Notes under the pieces: generated by a model | Seen by the model: only the letters and a program-made list of their open reading frames with translations | Told to the model about the DNA's origin: nothing | Databases searched by the model: none | NCBI GenBank assembly: GCA_023055505.1 | Contig: JALIRH010000008.1 | Span: forward strand, 5,891,775-5,955,774 | DNA length: 64,000 nucleotides | DNA from: Callipepla californica brunnescens | Taxonomy: Eukaryota; Chordata; Aves; Galliformes; Odontophoridae | Direction: 5' to 3' | Part shown: positions 14,166 to 25,865 of the stretch, piece after piece | Layout: each line of letters begins with the position of its first letter | How positions within the stretch are numbered: the first letter of the stretch is position 1 | Program-made: the position numbers and the translations under genes

Positions 14166-17100
14166 TTTGCAACTTACAAAGGCATAATAATTCTAGGAGT
14201 AAATCATGACTCCACTGGACATCAGACACTACGACAGAACAGCTGCTTGGGCTGCATTAGCCACACATCTTGCCAAATTTATTCACTCTTAAAGAAATAG
14301 CTTAAGGATTTATATTCAGAAACAGACAAATTCGCAGTGGGGTGCATGCTTTTGATTTTCAATTCCTACAGTCTAATCAACATGTTATAATTAAAAAAAT
14401 CAGTGCTCTTTCATTCTACATGCAATTCCAAGACTTTTACAGCTGATTTGTATATTGACACATCCTTCCTTAATGCAAACACACTACAATGAAGAGCTTA
14501 GGCAACAGCACGGCACACTGAAACCTTCTTTAAAACTGTCTGGGTCACACTGAGATGGAGTCTCTAATGAGGACGCATCTCACCACGTCTCCCAAGCAGA
14601 CTTCACCCTGAAGCAGCAGCTGTGATAGGCTGCTCTGCGCTTCCAGTGGAAGCACGTTCTGCAGGATGAAGTTTGGAAGTGCTAACAGAAGGACAGAAGT
14701 GATGCATACCCCCAGCTGCTGTTTCACAGATGCACTGACATAGGCACCAAGAGCAGCTCCCAGTTTGAGCTCCCACCAGCCTGCAGCCACAGGGAATGCA
14801 GAGCTCCCATTCAAACACTTCTGTTGTACTGCACAATGTCTGGAAATCCTTTCTGCAGCCTCTCTCTGCATTCTCCCTGCCTAGAAAGATATTAAATTCT
14901 AAATTTTGTACCTATTAGTTGCATTAATAAATTCCCTCTGTGTATGTGTGGATCATGTTATTATTACTAATGCAGACAGTCTGTATTCTGGATGTTCTGT
15001 AAAATATTCTGCTGGAATTCTGAACACCGGCTGTTCTGTCAGGTAGTTTTCAGGATCAAAATAAATCAGCTGTGTTCAGCTCACTTAGCAAGGAGCAAGT
15101 TTCCCACCACAGCACTGTTACGGGGTCCTCCCACCATTTTGTTTAAACACACAAGTACTGATGTATCGGTGAGGATCTACAGCACTTTGCTATTTCTCTT
15201 TTCTAACCTATAAATAGTATCCAGAATTCCTCATCAGACAGACAACAGACATAAATAGCCCAGCATTTTTTAGAACACAAGTACTCTAGTGACAAAAAAG
15301 CATTTGAAAAACAACACATACTGCCCCTGCTGTGCATTTGTGCTTTTTTTGCACTTTTTTTTTTAATTAGTGCAATTAACAATGAGTCAAAGATCTGACG
15401 TAAAATTCTGTAGAACTCAGATACTGAGGAAACAACAACGTGGCAAATACTGATAGCATTTGATCAAAGAAGTCCATCCAGGGAAGAACTGAGCATGCTT
15501 GTGAGGAGTACTCTCCATCCCGTCCACCTTCCTCCTCCCAAACCCTGACCAACATCCGCAGCCCGTGGTCTCTCAGATGTGAGCAGAAGGCTGTCTTGTG
15601 GAAGTCACTGCCCATCGACATGTGATGCTCAAAGGAGCTTCTGAAGCTTCTGGAAAGCTTTATAACAGAACGTTACTCCTTGAAACATACATATTGCTCA
15701 AACTCATGAGTAATTCAAAGTGATGGATTTTCACAAATTATCATTTTATATCAAATGCAATTCTCGGTTTCAACTTCATCTTTGAAGAAGATTAAAAAAA
15801 AGAAAGAAAAAAGTAGGACTTTGCTCTTCACTGCTGGAACTACCATGGAGACAATCCCCAAGCACACATACCATTTACTGCTTCAGTTCCATCTCTTATA
15901 TTCCTCTACTTTCCTCAACATTTAGTATTTTATAGCCTCCCCAGACAGCAACTCAGATCTTTGCCCACCATGCCTTTACCCACTCCACTTTTTTTCCTTG
16001 TCCCCTCTCTGAGGGACATCTCAGGGGCATCTCAATTTCCTTCTACACCTCAGAGCTGCATGAAGAAAGGCACACAGTGCAACACTGATCCATTTCCAAA
16101 ACTTGCTTCACGCTCAGACTATTCCTCCCAGACAGAAATAGGTACACTGCAGACACTCAGACTATAAAGGGCTTCTGCTTGTCCACTCCTGCTTAAAGAA
16201 ACCCCGACATCCAGTTCTTTAGTTAGGCAGGCTCCTTATGAAAATAGCAGCTCTTACTACACAGGAGCAGTATAGACAGTTAAAAGAAACAAAAATAATA
16301 TCTGATACCTATTTAAGTCACCATAGAAGTGATTATATACAGGTACATAAATATTTTTCTACTTGTGAACCCTATCATCAGAAAGTACTGTTTCTTGATA
16401 GGCAAAAAATAAAAAAATAAAAAAAAAAATGTAGTCTGTCTCTGAAATGTCTCCAAAAACTGGGATTAAGTTCAAATTAAATAAGGAAACTCTTTAAAAG
16501 GTTTGGAAACACCCTTACTCATTCTATTTGTATCAAAGGGATAAGAAAAAAATAATCTTTCTCACCTACCAATTTCTTTCTTATATCCAACACTTTCAAA
16601 TAGTCTGGGAGAGTGGAATTCCTTACCAACTCCAGAGATCGTATGATAACCACTATGGTATGGGATAAAGGACTTATTATATCTATGCTTCTAAAATAAA
16701 CAAACAACTCAGACAATTTACAGTCATCAGAAATGTTTTGCTTTATATAAAGTAATTCTAAACACTGATCTGTTGCTATGAGAAGCACCTCAGGTGTTTT
16801 TAATTTATCACAGTCATCAGAATATACTGCATATAGATTCTTAAAATTATACAAATACAAGACAAAATTTGGTATTCTGAACATGTGTAGTCTAAAATAC
16901 ACTCTTCACCTTCAAATTGCAGCCTTACTCTGTAGTACCTGAACTGCAGAAGATCCCCAGTGCCAAGGTCTCCACTTGCTTTGTAAGACATCACATAAAC
17001 AGGCACCGGAGCTGTGCACTGAGCAGTGACAATCAATCACTAAAAGCCAAGTTACAAGTCACTGTTTGACAGCACAATTTCATGCGCAGCCAAGTTACTA

Positions 17101-18315
17101 CTTCCAAATCTACCAAAAGCTGCAGCCAGCAGCATGAGATACCTCCAGGGGAAAACAAAAAAGAAAATTCCTAAGGTTAAAATGCAAGCAAACAACAAAA
17201 TACAACACACACATACGTATGGTTGGATAAAAAAGCTTTTAACAGAGAAGATATTTGTTTTAGAGCACCAGCCAGACAAGCTACTTTGGTTTCCTGAATG
17301 CTGTTTTTGTGCAGGACAGTAAGGGACCACAGAACATGTGATAACAATTGCCATGATTCCAGGATGTCAAAGTGCCTCACGGCGAAGCAGCTTTAAACTT
17401 CCTCTTCACATGATCAGGTCAGCATTCATGCCAGCATAAAAGCTTAGTTTACAACTTTACTCTTAGCCATGAGTTCACGCTTAGAAATGACTATTCTGTC
17501 TTCCTCTGGGATCATCTAAGGAAGCTATCCTGCCTTTCCAGCCAAAATAACCCACAAGAGACCGATGGGAATTTTTCTCTCTGTTGTCTCACAGTCCACA
17601 GCTATGCTTCCCTACTTACCCCCTTTTATTTTATAATTTCTACCAAACCCATTCACATCCTTCTTCTTTGTTTTCGTCTTTCTAGTGCTCCCTTGAGCAG
17701 CCTTGAAAAGGGCACAAACAGAATGTGGGATGGCTCCTTCTGCGGACGTGGTGGACCAAGCCAAGCTGCACTCTGCTTACCTTGGCGGATATTCCCAGCA
17801 TTATAAAAACTGCTTTCACTCACAAATCTCAAGTTTGCAAAAGCATCCCACTCCCACCAGCCTTTCAAAGAAGTCCGTAGCAAGCGGTCAGCACACAACT
17901 CCACAATGTCCAAGTAATTGCAAAATACTCAGGATCTTCTGATAGTCCCCTGTATGAGAGCACTCAAGAAGCAATTCAGCGTTTGACAATAATAACCTGC
18001 AGCAGGGCTTCTTTGGATAAAGATTCTTCACCCCCCAGTGCTTACTACAGATGCTTATAAAAGGGTAATCTTAAGAAGGGTCACATTCTTTAATTATGTT
18101 TCTATTTTGTATGTCAAATGCAATGATAATGAGCAGAGAATTAATTTGATGGAAAAAATAGACCACTCTATCCTAATTGAAAAGAAGAGTAAATTCCTTT
18201 ATAAATCACAAACTGAAAGGCGCAGGTGCTGTAGAAAGAGAATAATCTAGTAGCAAGTGTACAAGACTTAAGTTCCATTCAAATCCAAAAAACAAAGAAT
18301 TTTAGTTCAGTAAGC

Positions 18316-18334
18316 TTTTTTTTTTTTTTTTTTT
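18316..18334 (+). repeat. T19 homopolymer
   Basis: Nineteen consecutive T in intron 2 of SPSB4. No adjoining repeat family was recognised, so it is not assigned as the tail of a retroelement. Confidence 0.97.
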
Positions 18335-19235
18335 GCTTAATCTATGCATTGACATTCACAGCTCATATTGTGGTTCAGATAATATAGTACTAACAAGACC
18401 AAAGTTCCCCTCACTGCCTTGCTCAGCCTTTGCTGCATAATTCCCAGCAGCAGATAAGCCGACTGCAGATAACTTGGCATAACCTTCCATACACTGTGCT
18501 GCAGCTGGATCTGGTAGAGTTTGTTCCTTCTCCAGCAGTGAGAAGAGCTGGACAAAACTCAGTCTGCAATGCATACACTGGTGTGCTACTTTAGGGACAC
18601 AACAGCAACATGTAAGTATTTAATTTTACATTATCGCTCTAGATCAAAAATAGCTAAAGCTTAATCCAAGAAACTGCATTTCTGGAGAAGAAAATACTCT
18701 GAGAGAGCACCTTCTGAAATGAAGGGCTCATTTTCGGACAAAAAAAAGCTGAAAGCAGTTTTTCATCAGTTTCCAGATTCTTGGGAATCAACCATTGCTC
18801 CTGAGAATGTATGTATGATGTGTGTTTCTACACATCACGAAAGAGCTCCATTACCACTGTAAACTTCTACAGGATTCACAAGTCCTATTTGAAAACTACA
18901 GATTTAAAACATATCTTCAAGTAAACAAGAGCTTTACTGTTCAATATATCCAAAAGTTTCTCAAGATTTTTTTCCCTTCAGTCTCCTCACTTCCATTGGA
19001 GACAGTTTACTTACCACTGTGCTTGCTGAAAAAGAAAATTCTTGCAAGAGAACACACTCTGATGCAATCCTTCCCATCCCCATAGGTACTAGTAGTGAGC
19101 AGTAAATATGGAACACAGTTTACTCACAGCAGACAGTCATCCTCTAGTATACCTGGTTCACAATTAGAAGATGAAAAGATAAAACATTCTACAAGAGAAG
19201 AGTTGAAAGAGAATGTAATGAAGAAATTTGGTAAG

Positions 19236-19242
19236 ACTTACG
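19236..19242 (-). other. SPSB4: 5' splice site of the SPSB4 coding exon
   Basis: On the minus strand the exon ends GGACTTGACC and the intron begins GTAAGTCTTACC, a near-consensus donor. The break falls after the first base of the codon following Gly-Leu-Asp, where mammalian SPSB genes join the Pro-Glu-Pro-Leu-Pro start of the SOCS-box exon. Confidence 0.9.
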
Positions 19243-19942
19243 GTCAAGTCCATTGATGTATCTCATTGTAATTTCACAGTGCCCCCAAACTGCACTGACT
19301 ATTGGGTAAAGTTTTTTCCCTTTTAGTCCTCTGAAGGCCACTCCAAGATACTGTCCATCTACCATAAAGCTGAGCGTTCCTTCGTCCATATCCAAAACCA
19401 CCAGTAAGGAGTCTGGGAGTACAAAAGACTCATCTGGTTCCAAAAAGACAGGATACGTGACTCCAGGCTGGTTCTTACAGTTGTGATAAAGTTTATTCCG
19501 TCCCAGGTCCCAGCCCCACGATTCACTGTTGCTGCCAACCAGTGACGTGTAACCCACCGAGTGTAGCGGAGCTTCGGCTGTGGAGACGCCCACCACGGCA
19601 TGAGTCCCCCGCTGCCTCGTGGGCCAGTGGATTTGCCAGACATGCAGGCCTCTTGTATAGCCAACTTTGCCTCGGATGCAATCCGTGCTTTGGGCAACTG
19701 GGTGTCTGTGAAAAGTCAGTTTGTCATCTTCCTTTACAAATATATTTAAGGAGCGATCTTCATTGTTCCAAGCATGTTTATATTGGATCTCCAGCTTGGC
19801 AGGGGGCATATCCAAGAGCATGTCCAGCCGTGCAGGCTTACAGAAATCCGGGCCTCTCAGCTCTCGTTTCACTGGCCTAAAAGGGGGCTCCCTCACATCC
19901 ACAGACTTTATGCTCCCTGAGATTTTCTGGCCCATCGCTTGG
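19242..19942 (-). CDS. SPSB4: SPSB4 main coding exon (residues 1-231, SPRY domain); partial gene
   Basis: SPSB4 is a substrate-recognition subunit of Cullin5/Elongin E3 ubiquitin ligases. Its SPRY domain binds DINNN-type motifs in targets such as iNOS and Par-4, and a C-terminal SOCS box recruits the ligase. The exon runs from the acceptor at 19944-19943 to the donor at 19241. The ATG at 19935-19933 has G at -3 and G at +4, a strong Kozak context. It encodes 231 residues plus one base, so the next codon is split in phase 1; adding the 42-residue SOCS exon known in mammals gives the usual 273. SPRY occupies about residues 50-231. R77, P79, A81, Y129 and V216-W217-G218 correspond to the known ligand pocket. 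The paralogue call rests on [22 protein letters not shown] and [18 protein letters not shown], which fit SPSB4 better than SPSB1. The open frame beyond residue 231 is intron read-through. Confidence 0.93.
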
Positions 19943-19975
19943 CTGCAGATTTACAAAGGAGAAAGAAAAGCTGAC
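19943..19975 (-). other. SPSB4: 3' splice site and polypyrimidine tract before the SPSB4 coding exon
   Basis: Read on the minus strand, a pyrimidine-rich stretch (CTTTTCTTTCTCCTTTG) leads to AAATCTGCAG, followed by exon sequence CCAAGCG and the ATG. Only seven bases of 5' UTR therefore sit in this exon, so the rest of the leader must come from an upstream non-coding exon, presumably in the CpG island near 38.2-39 kb. Confidence 0.88.
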
Positions 19976-20103
19976 TTTGGCCCAACGTTACCTCATGAAA
20001 GCACTTGTGCACTGAGCCAGTGGCCTGACAAGCTGACTGAATTTACTTCTCCTGTTCGGAGCTATTTAGCAGCAATGTTTTCTGAGAAATAAAATGTTCC
20101 TGG

Positions 20104-20120
20104 AAAAAAAAAAAAAAAAA
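20104..20120 (+). repeat. A17 homopolymer upstream of the SPSB4 coding exon
   Basis: Seventeen consecutive A. In the SPSB4 pre-mRNA this is a U17 run about 160 bases before the acceptor, too far to be the polypyrimidine tract itself. Confidence 0.97.
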
Positions 20121-20730
20121 GAAAGTTGCCAGTTAGTTTAAGAAAGTCAATAGAAAACCCACAGCATATTTTTAAAGAACAACTTATTTTCCCTGGTAGT
20201 TATTTGAAACACAAAAGCTGACAATTCACCACTTTTTGCTCAGTAATGCACCACTCTAACCAGACTGATGACAGCATACTCTGAGCCCACCAGCACACAG
20301 AGCACAGACAGTCATTTCCTCCAATTCATAATAGGATACAGACATTCCTCACCTTCTGCCCTTCTACCCATTTTGTCTGTCCAGGTCTTGAAAAAGGCAC
20401 ATGGTATTCCCCAGCAACAGCAATAAACTTGGTGTCCAGCTGCAGCTTCACTTTCACTTACTCTTTTGTTTCATACTCCTTGAAATACGTACTATGTCTC
20501 CTTCCATTTCTAGCTGTTCTATTCCCTGGGCCCTTGCAAATCAGGGCTTCAGCTTTGGGCTCCTCTAGAAGAAATGAAGCCAACAGCAAATGGCTGAAGA
20601 ATTCTAAATGTTTATTTTTAGGGTACCCTGTTTAGCAAAATGTGAAAGCCTCTCTGACAGAGAGGAATCTCAGCTCTATCAAGGGGGTACAAGGAAAGTA
20701 AACGAATCAGTGTCTGTGTTATACAAAAGG

Positions 20731-20769
20731 GTTTTTTTGTTTGTTCGTTTGTTTTTTCTTTTCTTTTCC
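20731..20769 (+). repeat. T-rich (TTTG/TTTC) simple sequence
   Basis: Interrupted TTTG units followed by TTTTC units; ordinary low-complexity sequence in intron 1. Confidence 0.85.
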
Positions 20770-23700
20770 AAAACAAAGTAGTAAAAAATGATTTTTAAGA
20801 ATGATTCTTAAATCCATGTGACAGGTAAGTTACTTTCCGGTGGCTGGTGGAAAGTCAGTCCCACACAGGTATATGTAGGCAAGCACATAAAACTAAAAAC
20901 TTCTTTCCACTTAATTTTACTCAAAACATTTGATTTCACCAATTTTATATAAAAACTGAACTTAGGTGTCAAAATCCCTCATATTGTGGTTGCAGGAAAA
21001 TGCAGAACATTCCCCAGGAGCTCCTTCTCACTAAAACAGTACTGCGACATGAAAATTACCCAACATGAGATCAGCTTAGAAGAGCTCTTCCTTCTTTCCA
21101 CACCACGTAAAGAGAATTTGAAAGTTCAAACAGTAATTAGACTTAACTTGGCACTTCCCATTGCAAACTTACAGAGGCACTCACAAGCTCCTGCAAAGCT
21201 GACTCAAAGGTATGGTGGCAAACATGGTCTGCTGAAGCAAGGTCAGTACTGTATTCACACCAATCACCCAGAGGGCAACAAAATACTGACAGTAACAAAG
21301 GGAGGTGACAAGGAGTAAATATCATCAGATAAACAGGCTTTCCTAGGACACATGACCAGTAGTTCAATGGCTCCTTTCAAAAAGCTGCTTGATTATCTGA
21401 GCTTGATGGGAGTGTATGGGAAGAGAAAATGTCAGCTGTTCAAGAGGAACTCCACTGATTCCTGGAAGAGCTTTAACTCAACATCTCTCTTGAAATTTCA
21501 TCTTGAAAGCACGGTGCAATTGCCTTGTTCCTGTTGGTGTGCTGAGGGGAGACAGCCAGGGAAGTCCTCAGTGCATCCTCATGTTTCACTTCCTGATCAC
21601 ATAAGGAACTAACCCTGGCACTGAGATTTACCTGGCAAGTTACCAAGAGATTATAAACTCCGAAGGGGCTCACTTGGCAAGCCACAGACAAACATTCTTC
21701 CTAACGTGTCCCAAACTGTAACAGAAATAGGTTCCTAATAAACAGATCAGCAATTCAGAGGAGTAAAATACATCACTGTAAGTACCATGACGCAAGCATA
21801 ATTGTGTCTTTACTCTGGGATGTGCTTCATAATTATTTTAGTTTGAAACTCTATCTCATAATGTTTGGTCAAAGATATGAACACCGCCGTTCACATATCA
21901 ACATTATCAAACAACTTAATTATACACTGCAACATTTTGCCAAATGGCTTTGTACGTACACAGGACTGAACGATAATGTAAAATTTTATAGTTTCAGATG
22001 CATTAAGGATAAGAGCTCCATGGAGCTTCAAAGCTGCCCTTCATCAAATATTTTCTCCTGCCCACTGTAACACACTGTGCTCTTTCCATTCTTGCTCTGC
22101 ATGTCTGACAGCTAGAAGCTTCTGCTAGAAGGTCAATTGTAACCACACTTGTAGCATTCAGTTATCAGAGGATTTGGACAAGTAAAAGCAAAAACAAACT
22201 CAACACTTAGTTGTACTGCTACACCAGCACAGGTGTAACCCCATGCTAGCTGCTATCTCACAGCTATCGTGTGTATTTAGTGATAACTGACCAGAAATCT
22301 TTATCTGAAGTTGCAGTACATGCCTTCTGCTCACAGCCTACACACCACTAACCTGAGTCCTGTAAGGAGCAACTCATGCAGACACTGCTCCTGGCAACCA
22401 CAGCAGCCCCTCTGGCTGCCTGCAGGACCAGCTTGCCTCCACGCCAACGCCATCTCTTCCGTTCCCTTGTAGGCATCCTGCCCATTTAACATCAAACAGA
22501 TGGCAAAGACCAGCTCTGAAGCAAGAATGCATCAGCAGTGGCATCACCTCATCCTTCATCCTGCCAGATGAGCACAGCTTCCTGGGGTGCAGCCCCAGGA
22601 GCACAGCTGGCTGCTCTCTCCCCTTCCCAGGGAACACTGCACAGCAGCCCTGGCAGTGCCCTGCTCACCACCACTGCCAGCAGCACCAGGCAGCTCCTCA
22701 TCACGCAGCCACCCACTGACTGCTCAACAGAGCTTGGAAGGAAAGCCCAAATGCGCACAGGGGGAAGAGGAGCTACTTAACAACTTCCCTGGCAAAGACA
22801 CCACAAAACTGGCTTCCAATCTGCAGGACTGAATGGTTAGACAACACAGAAATTGGAAAAGCTGAGAGTTAATGGATAGGATGTGATAAGGCTGCTCCTT
22901 TCAGGTTAAGCTGTACTCAATCCACTTATTTGGTCAAAAACCTTCTCACCATCCCCTGAATTGATGAAAACTTGCTGAAGCATAGCACTGCCATCAACCT
23001 CTCATGACTTTTTGTGACCTCATGCTACTTTACTTAGGGAAACTCAGCTCCTTGCCTGTTTCCTCAAAGTGAAAAATCATTACCAGGAACAACATATACA
23101 GACATATAAACATTCTAAAATAAAAGCAGCGTGCATTTTCACTGCATAACTTTGCTCTGAATGCAAATTAAATGTCAAATCTGATTTTGAAAATGCTGTT
23201 TTCACAGAGTGCTGCTTCTCCAGCAATTTCAAGCCACCACAGCAGTTAAGAAATAAGAAAACATTCCCATTTGGCATAATACACATGATCTCTCCAGTAT
23301 GTCCACTCTGAGGCCAAAACTGAAACATTGAATGCCATCAGCCATCCTTGTGATAAAAAATATTTTGTGGAAAAAGGTAGTACCTACATGGGAAGAGAAA
23401 AAGAATCATACCAGTATTGTCCCTTAGCAACTGGAAAGTTCTGGCTGAGAAGACTGCTAGTTGGTGTAGCCTAAAGTGTTTCTGTCTCAGTCTCACACTC
23501 CTGCCACGCTTTGTCAGGATCTGCCGATTAGATTAAGCATACTGTACAAAAACAAGCCAACTCCTAACAGGAAAAGCGTGTCAGCGTTGCTTAACTGTGT
23601 CTTCATGCAGACTGCCAAAATATTTAGGGAAGTTGTTCACAATAAAAACACCAATTATACTTAGCAGAGAAAAGCTTGCTGGGATATCATTTCACTGTAA

Positions 23701-25779
23701 TTAAATACAGTGCATTTTTAGCAATTCAGTATGTTGGCATCAGTAGAACACAACTGCTGATAAAAGAAACATGCTTTCTGCAAAGTCAGCTTCCAGCATT
23801 CGTGTTTATGTTTTGCCATCGTTACTATGAAGCACATATGCAGAAAATTTGAAAAACACAGATGAGAAATAATAACATAGAATTAATGCAAAACTACAGA
23901 AAGAACGTGCTGAGGCTTACATCAATTCTACCAACGGGCAACAAAATAAGTGAAAAGCAGCGAGGCAAGACCTAACAAAAAATACTGAAATACTCTCTCC
24001 AGGAAGGTGACCCTGCTGCCTAAGAGCACTGCGAACTCTATGCAGTGGTTCCCTCTCTCCTTGCTATTGCCTCTGGCTGGCTTTCTGCCCTCATGCACGC
24101 AGCTTTTGCTGCACTGTCCCTGCTGCCATAGGCTGATTCCAGCAGGCGAGGGCTCCCGGGCAGTAAGGGCTGCAACAGGAGGCTCTGAACCAACGCCTCT
24201 TCTCCCTGGGCACAGCCGTTGTCCTTTCGCCAGGTCCCTGAACAGAACAAATTTCCCAAGTGTTCCAGCAGTCTGAATCTGGTCTTAGCCTCTTTCCAGA
24301 CAAGACAGTAGGACGAGAAACACAAGCTCTGTTGCTCTGGACAAGCCGATGAAAAGCATTTCACAAGTTAAAGAACAAGGACTTTTAGCTCTGTGCAGAA
24401 AATGTAAAGGCACGAGGCCCAGTGCCTATGGCTTATGTTCACAGCATGCAAACAGCTATGAAACCATGACAACACTGCTCCAAGGGTGACAATGAATTAA
24501 GTACATTTTTGGCACCCTAAAATATTGGCCAGCTTGGTTTCAGCTCTAAGCCTGGCATCCAACATTTTTGATTTATTGCATATTTTGAACAATGTTGGCT
24601 TCCTTTAACAAACTGGGAATACACAGTAACAGTGCAACCAGCCAGAAATGCTTGGACACCCTGAGCTATCCTGGGCTACAGATAACATTTTGTGTTGTGG
24701 ACACTCTTGGCAAAAAAAACATTTCACGTGTGGGATGAACACTGCAGCAGTAAGTCATGACTTCTTCAGCCCCAAAAAGGAATGCACATCGTGAAAATCA
24801 CAAGGATGTGCATAAAGGGTAACTTGTTTTGTAACGTTACAAAAATGTAATTGTTTCAAAATTCACGATAAGCTTGTTATTAAAATAGATTGTGCATTTA
24901 GTTGCTTGGAATTAGAATAATCTGAAATACCACACCATCTGTACCACCACACTTAGAAGCACTTTAGTCAGATGATGAAGAATTCAGAAAGAATCTTGAA
25001 TAGCTATGAATATAGTGGAATATACATTTTTAAATGCTTCCATCTACTGCATTTTGGAACTGAGCTGCCTTGAAGTTTCAGTTTGTTTTTCAACCCTCTG
25101 TCTCTCTGCAGGATTCTGGAACTTGGCTCTCCAGTACTGGAAGTTGGTTTTAGATGGAAACATTAATTTCCCAAAGAAACATTTAAGATGGTAGAAAACA
25201 CTTCTATTCTGCTTTTTGCATTATGACTTCTCAGAATACAGTAACATAACTTGAAAAACAATTAAAAGTAACATAACGCAATGAATTTTATAATTTTTTG
25301 CTATGCCATGCTATTTAAAACATTCAATTGGAAAATTACTGAAAAGTAACACACTTTTGTTTCAGGGTTTTTAACAGGAATACACACGTGATTCCATAAT
25401 TAACGTCAGCTTACTCTCGTTCAAGCTGCTACACTTTCCCACCACCCCTACCCATTTCCTTCTTCCCCTTTTGTCTTGCAGCCACCTGTATTCAAATGCC
25501 CTTGAAATGGGTCTGCCTCGGGAAACTTAAGTTGGTAAAATCTTGCATTTTATTTTGCCAGGTTATTTTCAAGTGTATAATTTGATCTGGCACATCAGAT
25601 AGTCCTGTAAACACTTGCTCTGTCATAGCTAAATTCAAGCCAGCAGTTTACACCTTCCTCACCCTTCTGGCAAGGCATCACGCATCCTTCAGGCTCCAGC
25701 CGCCCCTCCCCTAGGGTCAGTATCTCCCAGAAGTGGACATTCTGAATGTCATGCTTATATTAAAAGAGAAAATATATAC

Positions 25780-25865
25780 ATAGATTCATAGATTCGTTAG
25801 GTTGGAAAGGACCTACAAGATCATCTAGTCCAACCATCCTCCTACCACCATTCCTACCCACTAAA
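25780..25865 (-). mobile_element. CR1 LINE 3' tail
   Basis: TAGATTCATAGATTCGTTAG followed by GTTGGAAAGGACCTACAAGA and TCATCTAGTCCAACCAT is the reverse complement of a CR1 3' end, including two degenerate copies of the terminal ATTCTATG-type repeat. It breaks off after about 85 bases, the usual severe 5' truncation of CR1. It appears younger than the copy near 14 kb. Confidence 0.88.

Larger units (their letters stand above)
1..19235 (-). other. SPSB4: SPSB4 intron 2, 5' portion (continues beyond the window)
   Basis: This AT-rich stretch follows the coding-exon donor in the direction of transcription. I looked for a minus-strand exon encoding a SOCS box (PEPLPLMDLC start, YLQYQ-like end) and did not see one, so the last exon probably lies below position 1. 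It contains a mariner end at 1-70, a TG microsatellite at 2101, a TA/TG tract near 4.2 kb, an AAT tract near 5.96 kb, a CR1 relic near 14 kb and a T19 tract at 18316. The other open frames (for example at 2429-2776, 5686-6054 and 16519-16902) show no recognised motif. Confidence 0.75.

Noticed and set aside
19189..19241. Continuation of the SPSB4 frame past residue 231 (17 further codons)
   Set aside because: It crosses a near-perfect GTAAGT donor at the position where the family has an intron, and the added residues do not resemble a SOCS box.
19359..20092. Other frames overlapping the SPSB4 exon on both strands
   Set aside because: They are shadows of the SPSB4 coding frame, which alone matches a known family.
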